Positions 50,801 to 62,266 of a DNA stretch of 64,000 nt are shown here, in pieces. Numbering within the stretch: the stretch's first letter is position 1; every line of letters begins with the position of its first letter. Both the position numbers and the translations under genes were made by a program. This DNA is from Sphagnum compactum (lineage: Eukaryota > Bryophyta > Sphagnopsida > Sphagnales): contig OZ234493.1 in the NCBI GenBank assembly GCA_965153455.1, positions 7,182,213-7,246,212 of the forward strand, read 5' to 3'. The notes under the pieces are model-generated. The model ran no database searches. It was not told where the DNA came from and saw nothing but the letters and a program-made list of their open reading frames with translations.

Positions 50801-52302
50801 GTATCAGCGGGTTGTTTCCGCCGAATCTCTGCCACTTGACGTTGCTCAGCTATCTCAACATCTCTGACAACATGGTGTCAGGAGCCGTGCCCGACGAAGG
50901 GATTTGCTTGAAGCTCAATGCTTCTTCTTTTGTGGGGAATCCGGGACTGTGCGGGAGCGTTGTCGACACCGCATGTCCACCGGGGGAGATGCAGCTTCTG
51001 GGTGGCGGCGGTGGTACAAGGAGAAGATTTCTGTTGAGCACCGGTGCTGCTCTTGGCGTGGTGATGAGTACCATCATCGTGGTGCTGAGTCTGGTGTTCG
51101 TAGGACTGCGATTGCGGAAGCTGAAGCGGGAGCGAGAGGTCACGGATCAAGCCACAAAAGACTTGGAGAAGGCAAAGCTCAACATGGTGTTCAATGAGCA
51201 TTACCCTCATCATCATGGATATCATGGTGGCGGAGGTGCAGGGACATGTGCTGCAGCACTGGACTTGATGAGTAGCAGAATGAAGGAGCCCTTGAGCATC
51301 AATGTAGCCATGTTTGAGCAACCCTTGCTACGACTGACTCTTTCAGATGTTTTGCAAGCAACAAACGGATTCTGCAAAACCAACATCATCGGAGATGGAG
51401 GTTTTGGGACCGTGTACAAAGCAGTTCTTCCCGGGGATGGCAAGGTTGTGGCCATCAAAAAATTGGGCCATGCAAGATCACAAGGGATGCGAGAGTTTTT
51501 GGCAGAAATGGAGACTCTGGGCAAAGTGAAGCATCACAATCTGGTTCCTTTGCTTGGCTACTGCTCTTTCGGAGAAGAGAAGCTGTTGATCTATGAGTAT
51601 CAGGTGAAGGGAAGCTTGGATCTTTGGCTTCGTAACCGAGCAGATGCCATTGAGGTTCTAGACTGGCCCAAACGCTTCAAGATTGCAATGGGTTCTGCAC
51701 GAGGTCTTTGCTTCTTGCACCATGGTTTCATCCCACACATCATCCATCGCGACATGAAAGCCAGCAACATTTTGTTGGATGCAGAGTTTGAGCCTCGAGT
51801 TGCCGATTTCGGGCTTGCCAGACTCATCAGTGCATATGAGACACATGTGAGCACTGCCATCGCAGGCACATTTGGCTACATTCCTCCTGAGTATGGACAA
51901 ACTTGGAGATCCACAACTCGTGGAGATGTGTACAGCTATGGTGTGATTTTGCTCGAGCTTCTCACCGGCAAGGAACCCACTGGATCCGATTTCAAGGATT
52001 GCGATGTTGAGGTTGATAATCTTGTTGGTTGGGTACGACATCGTATTCTCAAAGGTGAAGCTCTGGAGGTGCTTGATGCTGAAGTTGCAAATGGACCTTG
52101 GCGATTGGATATGCTCAAAGTCTTGCATATTGCCAATCTTTGCACTACTGAAGACCCCGCACGACGACCCAACATGCAGCAAGTTGTCAAATTCCTCAAA
52201 GATGTCAAAGATCATTCCTCAGCCGCCTCATCTGTGCATGAAGATGATGATCTTATCAAGCAGTTAAACCACCAACAACAACACCACCATCACCCCCAAT
52301 AA
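47804..52302 (+). CDS. EMS1: EMS1/EXS-type leucine-rich-repeat receptor-like kinase
   Basis: Two exons, 47804-49072 and 49219-52302, join in phase 0 (LE then ILNLALNSLSG) to about 1450 residues. ATG 47804 is the first in frame; M18 (47855) and M24 (47873) are also possible, the latter directly before the signal-peptide core LLLLFLLVSGATC. Then come Ser/Asn runs near residue 80, a CEWTGVYC cap and about 36 LRRs, with an irregular FVQHHG-containing segment near nt 50100 typical of EMS1. The membrane span is about residues 1033-1055. The RD-type kinase has GDGGFG (from about 1149), Lys1170, HRD Asp1268, DFG Asp1286 and GTFGYIPPEYGQ. PLSINVAMFEQPLL before the kinase is an EMS1 hallmark. In angiosperms EMS1 binds the peptide TPD1 with SERK partners and controls tapetum identity in anthers; in a seed-free plant the role is unknown. 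Arabidopsis EMS1 is shorter (1192 residues) and, to my recollection, lacks this intron. All catalytic residues are present. Confidence 0.93.
49073..49218 (+). other. Intron of the EMS1-like gene inside LRR 14
   Basis: 146 nt, GTAAGC to ACAG, phase 0, splitting the LxxL start of one LRR. The frame stays open through parts of it from either side, but both through-readings end in stops before rejoining. Removal restores a perfect LRR. Confidence 0.88.
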
Positions 52303-52896
52303 AAGAAATACAATAAAAGAACTTAATATGCACCTCATCATCACACCCACCCACCCACCCACATGAACCTCTCCACCTCCAATTGAAGGTTAGTTTATTT
52401 GATAAGCCCTCCCCCCCGCCACCCAGTGAGCACACCAGATCTCAAACTGTACAGTTTCAATGTCCTTTCCTATAAATTGGAATCAACAACAAGTCTGGCA
52501 GTTAAGTTAGTTATCCAGCAGTTTGATTCAGCAGAGATTGATTTACTCATCCAATCTTACAGATCTCCAAATTGGATGATCAACCCCTTTAAATTAATTA
52601 CCTTGTGTTTTCATTTCAGATGCATTGCGCTTGGGTAGCATTTCTTAGGACTTCCACTACTACTACTTCTATTGAGTCTTTTGAAATTGATTCTAGTTAG
52701 TGGCAAAATGGGTCTGTGACAATGTATAGATTGCTCTGTGTGTGTGTGTGTGTGTGTGTTTCTGTCTGTCTGTCAATGGTGATTCATCCATACCCATGAC
52801 TCAGAGACTCTTTTTCTTTTAGACAAAAAAGAATTCTCCAGAATAATAATGTACATATTGATCTTGAGCTTAAAAGAGACATGTTTACAGTTGATT

Positions 52897-52934
<38 letters not shown>

Positions 52935-53210
52935 AAGCTTTGCCTTCTTGACCAACACTTTGTGTGTTTGTCAACCACAATTGGCTCTTTCATGACAAAA
53001 ATGGTGTGCACATCAAACATCCAGCATCAAACCAATACACAAGACTCATTTGTGAGAGAAATCTATCTTGCAGAGGCATTTGTCCATGTCCATCTTTATG
53101 TGACTTGGGAAGAGGCAATCTGGTCTCATCTGCAACAAGCCCACAACTTGTGTGTATGACTTTCTATTTACTGTGTCCTCCGTGCGCTGGTGTGCATACC
53201 AGGTTGTCCT
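52303..53210. other. 3' flank of the EMS1-like gene with microsatellites
   Basis: The first several hundred bases are probably 3' UTR. A (TG)n tract lies at 52738-52760. Open frames around 52881-53230 are short and overlap the repeats, so no gene is supported. Confidence 0.45.
52895..52936. repeat. Perfect 42-bp palindrome: TTGGTA (TA)n TACCAA
   Basis: A pure TA run is closed on both sides by inverted arms TTGGTA and TACCAA, so the entire 42 bases are self-complementary. It could extrude as a cruciform or fold as an RNA hairpin if within the 3' UTR. Confidence 0.9.
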
Positions 53211-53469
53211 GGTATTGGGTCCAAGACTGATTTTTGGCTGGTATTATGAGGCAGGTTTAGGGTTTAAGGGTTTTGAAACTGGATCCTTGGAATTTGGTAT
53301 TGGGTCCAAGACTGATTTTTGGCTGGTATATTATGAGGGCAGGTTTAGGGTTGAAGGGTTTTGAAACTGGATCCTTCGAACTTGGTATTGGGTCCAAGAC
53401 TGATTTTTGGCTGGTATTATGAGGCAGGTTTAGGGTTTAAGGGTTTTGAAACTGGATCCTTCGAATGGG
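53211..53469 (+). repeat. Three-copy tandem repeat, 85-88-bp unit carrying a telomere-like motif
   Basis: Copies start at 53211, 53296 and 53384 with GGTATTGGGTCCAAGACTGA and run through GGCAGGTTTAGGGTT and TTTTGAAACTGGATCCTT. Copies 1 and 3 are almost identical; copy 2 has a 3-bp gain and a TTTAGGGTTGAAGGG variant. The near-identity shows the array is young compared with the decayed repeats around it. Confidence 0.92.
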
Positions 53470-54094
53470 TATTGACAACATAATGCAATTGATTACCTCC
53501 TATTCTGATCAAAGTCCATTCAGATCATAGTCATCAGATTGATACATAAAATTTTCTTAATTGGCTACCCTTATTCCTGATTTCCTTCTGGGACCTATTT
53601 TATTTTTGAAGACAAATATACCAAGACTAGACTCGTATGTAATATAAGCCACTAGGAATGATGCAAACCCTTACATTTTTCCAAAAGAAACTATACAAGT
53701 AGAAACCTTAAAGCTATGGCACCTTTCACATTGCAAATCAACATATCATTTTCAAAATCTCATTATGTAATGAGTTTTTTCTAACTTCCACAACAAACAA
53801 CAAGAAATCTAGTCATCTTTGATTTCCAAATGTTTATTATCATTTTTGTTTGAATGGGGACCTTGTTTCTCCATAGGTTTATTCTTCCATCTCTCTTTTC
53901 TTGGGACCAATTTGTAAGCTTCAAAATGCATACAAAATCTTAGTGGTAACAAACCTTGTATTCCAAATAGCAAGTACCGCTTATCCATCTTCCCCAACAA
54001 TGAATTTCTTTGGATGTTAATTTTTGTGTGCGTCAAGATTATACATACCTTCTGCAAATCATTTGTTACTAATGTAGCTTGTGTTGTTGGCCCA

Positions 54095-54470
54095 AGTGTG
54101 AACTAGTTACCTAACTAATTTCTCCTTCCAAATCCATTTTTTTGCAATTTAATCAAATTTCTAATGAAAAAATGTTTTCAAAATATAATATTTCTTACAC
54201 CTTAACTCTAAAAGTTTCAAAATTGCCTTCATTAAATCATATTCATTAGGGGCTTTTCAAAAATACCAAGAGTGCACTTAAGTTCCCATATAATTTTTAT
54301 TTTTATCTAAGTGAATTTTCAATGACAAAATTGTTCAATATTGATAAACCTCTCCGTTGTAGGTCAAAACATTGTGAAGCCAACTTGCTGCACTCGTATT
54401 CATGGAGGGCTTTCCAATAGTACCAAGAATGTGGCAAGAGGCACAATGGTTTGGTTTGATTCTAGCTTCC
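54095..54470 (+). repeat. Dispersed repeat family, copy D
   Basis: Block by block this matches copies A and C: GTGTGAACTAGTTACCTAAC, CTCCTTCCAAATCC, ATTGCCTTCATTAAATC, GGGGCTTTTCAAAAATACCA, then after about 150 bp a second module with AGGTCAAAACATTGTGAAG and AGGGCTTTCCAATAGTACCA. Confidence 0.55.
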
Positions 54471-54479
54471 ATTTGAAGG

Positions 54480-57400
54480 GTGAAAACACATTAAGGCCCC
54501 CTAAAATTGTAGTCACACATATAATACCTTTATAAAGAAAGATTTGGTAATGTATGGACATCACATTGTGGATTTTTTTGCTTGTTTTTAGTCTATTTGG
54601 TTAGCTTTAGACTTCATCTAATCAATTATTTTTAAAAATTCAATAAACATTGAAAATTTTGAACGTATAAAATATATTTGTGACAAATTAATATTCGTCA
54701 CAAAGTTTGAAATTTTGAATATATACTTCAAAACTAGGGTTGTGGATGGAATTCTTGGGTGAAATTTTTTATGATGTATGATATTGATATACATCAATTA
54801 AATTTAGAACAATTTGAAAATTTAAAGTTTTTAGATGAAATTTTATTCAAGAAATGTGTTTTTGTGCATTTGTTTAATAATGAATGCATAATAATATTTT
54901 ATTTTTAGGAGAAAACCACTACCATATCAAAGAGGAGGATATTTTATAGATGGGCATTGCATTTTTTTTCAATTTTCTTTTGTTTGGTAATGTTTCATAA
55001 TCATAAACATGAGGCCTTATGGCCGTTACAAAATTATAAGTTATATACTTTATGTACATTGATTTTATCCAATCCTCCTCATCTAATCGTTGGATCAAAA
55101 TGAATTTTGATTCAAAATGAACTTTGAATTCAAAAATATTGTTGTGTAAATTTAAAAAAATTTACTTATGTTTAGGATAACCACAAAATGTTTTCAAGAT
55201 TTTAACTTATTGCGTCCTATAATACTTGTTATACATCACCTTTTTTTGAACAAAAATGGTTCACCCTTAGTGTGCTTTCACCCTGAAAGCAATGATAGGT
55301 TCATTGGATGACATATGAGTAATGAAAGTAAGAAAGTTAAATCTTCCATCTTAAAACGATATTAAGAAAAACTTACAAAATGAACCATAAATAAGGTGGA
55401 ACTACTTGGGGGAAATGAAATAATGGATGATATTTGATTCAAAGAAGTTGAGAATAATCATGCATGATTTATGTCTTAGAAAAAATGTGTTATATATATA
55501 TATATATATGAATATTTTGATTATTTTACCTTTCATCTTAAAATAAGGATAGATTCATTGAATGATATGTGGATGTTATCATGATAACATGTATTATGAC
55601 ACTTGTAACTAATGTTGCAAGTTTTAATATGTTTATATGATATATTTTAATACTCTATTGAAATGATTTGAAATGAATTTAATGACTATAAAATATTCAA
55701 AAGCATTTTCTAAATAGTCTAACAAATATTTTCATTGCTTAATTATTTTTAAATGATTTAAAAATAATTTGAAAATCACATAACCATGAACAATAACTAG
55801 GTTCAACTATACACAATTACAAATGTGACAATTGTTTTTTGCTTTGGTCATAAATATGTTTTGTTATTATATAAGTCATGAATTTTGTGGAGGTGACCTT
55901 TGTGGGCAACAAAAATGCCAGCTCCATAGGCAAGCGCATAATTGTTTAATTGAGATGTCAAATGATGTGTCAAATGAAGGCATCATTGCTTTAGGGTTTG
56001 CATTTTCATTTTGTTACAAAGAGAAATAAGGTTGAATTTTATGGGTTCTTTTGTTTTGGGTCTTGGTTTGTTCATGTGTTGGGTTTTGATTTTGTTTGTG
56101 ATTGTTGTTCATAGAATTTTGCAAAAGCATTTGAGTACTTGTGATCTTTATTTTGTGAAGGTTTTGAAAATTGATTAATGCAAGTATCAACAATAACATT
56201 CTTGCAAAGGCAACAAAAGAATATTTGTGTAGCAAATTCAAATTTGATTATCATGTGTGAAGAGATGCAAATTTTATGGGTCATTGTTGGATGTGTGGTT
56301 CTTTAAATCAAGAAATGGAGATGATTGGAGGTTACAAACAAAAATAATTTTTTTTATGTTCAAATTTGTTTTTGAAACCCATTTTTTTAAAGTATTCATT
56401 TTTGTTTTGTTGTAATGATAAGTTAAATAGTTATAAACAAATTCATGAGTGCAAATTTGGTCCAATACAATTTACAAAAAAAGAGAACTAGTTTTGTTCT
56501 TGTAAAGTCTACAACCATGGAGAACTTTGGACATCTCATTAAATTGTGATTTGTTTGATGAAACCTTTTGTGTGTTCAATTCATAGAGTTTGATTCTCAG
56601 TTTCAAAACATGGTGTGAACACTTGGTTTCATTCCATATTTTGCAAGAAGGCACACATTCGAAAAGAGGTGAGATATATGATGGCTTTTAATTCCAAGAA
56701 AAGAATTTTGATTGCTTGTTATTGGTTGTGAACTTAAAAAAAGGTGACAATCACAAATTGTCACATAGGTGGATGACTTAAAAAACTTCATGCATATACA
56801 TAGTTATCCCATCAATCTTACAAGGTGCTTAGAAGATGTAATTGAGTGCATGGGCTTAATCACTATCATTAACTTACTAGGTATAGACCATGGCTTGTTA
56901 TGTTATGCATATATGTGTGATGAATTAAGACTTGTATTGCATGGGAGTTGAATTCATGTTTTTGAAGATCCAGGCTCTATAATGTTAAGGTGTTGCCAAG
57001 GTCTATGTGATGTTCTTATGACCTTCCATAATTGTAACCTTCATACACCACATTTTGTACCATACCTTAACCTTAACCTAATAAATGTCAAACAACCCAC
57101 ACAAGCATGACATGTGGCACACAAAAAAACTATTAGAAGCACAAATTTTAACCTTAAAAACCTCCCACAATAAGACATGGAAGATAATTACCATGTGAAA
57201 ATCACCAAACACAAACCTTAAAACCTTAAAATGTTTTTAAATGATGCATAGCAACACAAGGCACAAGCAATTTTATGGGAACCTTAACCCTAAAACCATC
57301 CCTGACATTTCCCAACCTAACAAGTGTCAATCGAACCTTAAACCCTAAATCCTCTACACCAATTAAATTGTTAACATGTGACAAATCAAGATTTTGCCCC

Positions 57401-59930
57401 TTGAAAATGAAGCCCCAAAATATTCCCAAATTAACATGTGTTAAAAAAGGTATCATTTAAGTTCCTTTGACCACAACACATGCTAATGTTGGGATTGTTC
57501 AAAAAAGACAACTTATATATATTGGCTAGCATTTTTTTAATTTAAAATGTTTATATTCAAACAAGGGCCATATGTCAACATTCCATTTGTTCCTTTTGTT
57601 ACACGTGGAAGGTTTTAAGTGCGCATCCCTATAATCACATAGAAGTCATAGAAGTTGTATAAACCATATGAATATGGATAAAACCATATAAGTTGAATGT
57701 TCATCTAACCCCAACTAATTGCATTTCTCATTTGTACCTGTGTCACATGCAAGTTAATTAAGGTGCTTAGGTAGTTTTTAGTTACAAATGGCATATATGA
57801 TTAAAAAATAATTTCACATGACAATTGTAATGTTTGGACTTTTCTTCTAATGTAGATTTGTAGGTTGAAACCAATTAAATTTGCCTAATGTTGTTAACTT
57901 TTCACCTTTTTGCCTAATCCTTAGTGCAACATAAAAAAAACAAAATCATTTTTTTGCCGAGTCATTTTCAAGGCCTCAACAAGGAATTTTGATTGTTCAT
58001 CCTATTTTTAAAAATAAATAGTCATTGTGAAAACTAGTATCTTCATTAGGTAGTTTCTTCTTCTAATTTGTACATCTTTTGATATGTGATAAGACTTTTT
58101 TGGCCCAAAACCAACTACACGAATAGCCCTAAAATTATAAATATTTTCATTGTTATTGCTTTTTTTTTCTTCTCCCTTTTTTTCCTTAAGGTGGCCCATT
58201 TTTTTTTGAAGGAAGGGAACAACCATATGCCCCATTTAAAAAATTTGAAACCAAACTCCATTGTTTTTTTTTTGTCAGTTTCCAATTCATGGATGGATGT
58301 TGTGAAATTTTGCAAGCATTCAATATGGCCCCAATCAAGACCACCAATTATGAAACCTTATTCCAAAAACTAAAACATGACCTCATCAATTCCACCCCAC
58401 CACCAATGGACAAACACCTAGAAAAGAAGAATGGACCTACCACCAAACCGACACCCAATTTCATTTCCTAAATGTGTGTGTATATAAAGGCTATGTTAGG
58501 ACCTTACCTCAATCTCCTTAATGGAAGCCAAATGGTTCATTGATAGTTAAGTGGTTAACAAAAAGAAAATTTTCAAGGACCATGGTAAAATGTCAACCCC
58601 CAATATTGGTCCTCCTAGTTACTAATCCTTTCCACCTTCCAAATTAATTCATTTGGTGTTTTATTTGCATGCATGCAAATTCATTTCCATTTCATCTATC
58701 TTATTACATGACATGCAAAATTGTTCATGGATGTCTTGCACATCCCTTAATAGAAACCAAAAAAAAGGACGAGCATGATGTACACAACCATGGGCTAAAT
58801 TTGTAAAGCCATGTTCAACAAACCTTTGCATTGTACCAAATGGTTTCGCTCATCATCGATTTCAAGATCATTGACATTTGGTCCAACATGTTCTTCAACT
58901 AGACCAAACAACTATTTGAAAACCTACAAAACATTGACAAACTACCTATGCATGTGACCAAAAAATTTGATTCCTTGACCACCAACACTAGTGATGTCTT
59001 TGACCTAAAGGCATTAATCTCAACACTAGACCCACAAGGCTAGAAAAGAAAAATAGGCCCCACCAATGAAGCAACATCATCACCACATGTACACAATCAC
59101 ATGTATACTCTCAAATTATATTTACATTAGGTAGGACATTGACCTATTATGCAAGTTCTAACAACATCGTGCAAAATTATTATTTCACATGCAATCTATG
59201 TGAGAAATTTTCAACCTTTCGTGAGAAAAATCACTTTTTATTGGATGTGGTTTTCAATAACTTCCATCAATACATAACCAATAGATTTGAATATACACAT
59301 GTAGCCACATTATAAACCATTGGACTTGATGGCGATAATAACTTAAGAGGCATATTATTGTCGAAACACAAGTACTAGAAACTTCATCAATGATACATTT
59401 CGTAACAAATTTTAAAACTAAATTTGTGAAATTAGGCCTTACCCATGTTGACAATTTGCATCTATTCATCTGCATTTCCATTACACTCCTTGGTTTCCCC
59501 TAGCCAATCCCATGCCTTGACATCCACATTGCAAACCACATTTTCAATTCTCAACCCCACCAACTAAACCCATCACTTGACTTTCCTTTAGACTTCTCTT
59601 GTATCATAAAACAAAATAAAATTGGTAGAAAGGAAGGGGAGTTTGTGAGAAAGTTGTGATAAAAGTTGATGCTAAAAGAGAACACAATTTTCCCTTAGAC
59701 TTCTATTGTATTAGAAAACAAAAGAAAATCAATATAGAGAAAAGACCAAAACGGGGAGTAGCTAACTTGGACACTTGTGTTTGTGCAAATTATTGAAGAT
59801 GGCGATGGCCAATGAAACCCTAAGAGAGCAAACGACGATGAGGACGTTGACATCTTTAGAGTGACGGTTAGGTGACACGCCTCTTTGCGTTGGGTTCGTG
59901 TTAGTACCACTTGACGGTGACACATCAAGG
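54480..59930. other. A+T-rich intergenic DNA
   Basis: No supported gene. Frames such as 55832-56029, 56769-56951 and 58086-58471 are short and unrecognised. The stretch 58780-59040 on the plus strand keeps a partly open frame but with stops and no family match; it may be an old element. (AT)n runs occur near 55494-55508. Confidence 0.4.
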
Positions 59931-59941
59931 CAACGAGTTGA

Positions 59942-60125
59942 AACCCAATGCATGGTGAATCGCCTTCAAGGTGACAAGATGTCACCAAGGGCACAACAAA
60001 GAGGTTGTTTTAAGGTAAGATGGAACCCAAGTGAGAACCCAATGTGTGGTAAGTCACCTTCAAGGTGGCAAGAAGTCACCAAGGGAGCAAAAAATGGTTG
60101 CTTCAAGTAAGATGGAACCCAAGTG
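59942..60125 (+). repeat. Two-copy tandem repeat, 94-bp unit
   Basis: AACCCAATGCATGGTGAATC at 59942 and AACCCAATGTGTGGTAAGTC at 60036 begin two copies that both continue with CACCAAGGG and GTAAGATGGAACCCAAGTG. Divergence is about 10-15 percent by eye. Confidence 0.85.
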
Positions 60126-62266
60126 TGAGTAGTCAAAGCAACTCACCACAAGGCGACTTGGTGTTGCCTAGGGGTGAAATGTTTAGCTCCCAAGGTAGGA
60201 CCTCAAAGTGGTTGTTGGCCTACAAGACTTGGTGAAAGTGACTAAGTGCAAAAAGGCCCTAGAGTATTGAGAAGGTCCACAATGAATCTAAACCCATAAC
60301 TCTAATAATGAGTTAGGACTTAGAACAACTCTTTTGTCTAACGAACAAGTTGGGATGTGAGGTTTCAATCATGTGCTCTCATGGGTTGCATGTGGAGTTA
60401 ATTAGGAGTGCGACTTGAGACTCAAGAAAAGCACAATATGTTTAAATGAGTTTTGGGCATGAAAACTGATATCAAAACACTCGATAGTCCATCGCTTTCT
60501 ATAACCAATCCCAATATTCTACAATTACCCTAAATAACTAACTTTACTTTGTAAGCAATCACCTAAATGGCCAACTATGGCCTTTTTGTTATGATTGCAC
60601 CCATGTGGATTGCTATTTGTGAAAACAAAAAAGATAGTCTATAACATGGGTTTGAAGAAAATGAAAATTTTGAGAAAGTTGAATATTCTTCGTTCCTTTT
60701 TTTTTTATATTCTACCTTCCATCTTCCGACAACAAAAGTTGGAGAATGGATGAAAAGGAAAAAATGGAATTAATAATGTTTAAACATTCAGAGGATATCT
60801 AAGCCACAAGGAAATAGAGAACTGAATTTGATACTGGATGATATATGGGTCTACAAAATTGAAAGCATCCAAGAAAATTTATTTTAAGATAAATAATAAA
60901 TGAAATGAATGCCTAGAATAATGGGATTCAACAAAACTTACATATATATATATATATATATAATAACATGCAGAAATATTGTGGCAGAGTATTCCCTCTT
61001 CTTTTTTCAGATTTTGGTGAAATTCTGCACACAAAGAAACACTGCCAGCATTAGTAGCTCTTTCTAAAAACTAAGAAACAGGGATATCATGATGTACTAT
61101 CTCATCTACAAACATCTTCACTAGGCATAACAAATAAATAATTGGGAGAAGAATTTGAGTTAATAAAAAGTTTCCAAAAAATTGGACTCATATGTGAAGA
61201 TGCAAAAGCTAGCTTAACCAATTGCACAATTAATTAGCAATTGACAACACCAAGACAAACTGGGAAAACACAAGAATCAATTTATCCAGCAGAAAATCTA
61301 GTCAAAAAGACAAATATGTGGCTTTACCTACCTTGAAGTTGTGGAAGGAGTCCATAGACCATATCTCATTCTGCTTTTTCACCAAACAAGTTAAGGGCTC
61401 TCCCTAGAGCCACCGACAAGAGTCTGCAATGACAAGAACTCAAAACATGAAATTTTACTCATATCATATCAACAAAAAATATTCACTAAAACTTTCATTC
61501 CTGCTTCCAAATCTGAAAGGTAAAAAAATTGCAACAAAAAGGGGGAAGATTGTCAGCGTTAGAAGTTGAGAGGTTCAAGAACTCAATGAACAAGAAAGAA
61601 GCTAACTGACAACTTGACTCCAACCACATGGATGAGAACAGGGCCCTGAGAAAGTTATAAGGTCATAGAGAGTGACTAGTGCAGCATTCAAGGCTGAACT
61701 TCCTCATACCATTCTAGAAACTTTCACTGCTCTTCAAATGAAGGGCATGATGATTTATATCCCCACCCTTCGAGGCTTTGCATGATGGGCACACTCCAAA
61801 TCTAATCTCTAGAAGACCACCCTTACAATCAGATATTTGCCTGTGCAAAATATACAAGCTCAGAAACTCAAAACCACTAAGATAGATGTAGCTAATGAGC
61901 ATATGTCTGCTAAGTAACACAATGCCATCTTCAATAATAAACTGCACTTACTATACTCCCATACCCACATGTCTGCTACATGTCATGGGACATTCTGATG
62001 CAATCCAGAATCACAGAATTTCCTTATCAACAGCCTGCAATCCAACAGGAAGTATATGCTCAAGAGATGAAAGGTGTATGGCTCTTGCAAGATGGCAAAT
62101 TGTGATTTGTAACAGAATCACTCTTGTGCACCCTCAAGTCTACGCTTTCAAGTCAGAAATGAAACCAAGCCTGCTTCTGTCTGAATACACAAGGGAAGAT
62201 ACACTGAAGTGGTCACCTACTCCATGAAAACCTTCAATAAAGCAATTGGAAGCCTGTTGCCAGACC
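60126..62266. other. Intergenic DNA and probable 3' UTR of the UBAC2-like gene
   Basis: An (AT)n run lies at 60942-60962. Composition becomes more even after about 61300, and the stretch nearest the stop codon at 62267 is likely 3' UTR of the minus-strand gene. The frames at 61714-61947 and 61895-62227 are not recognisable as protein. Confidence 0.4.
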
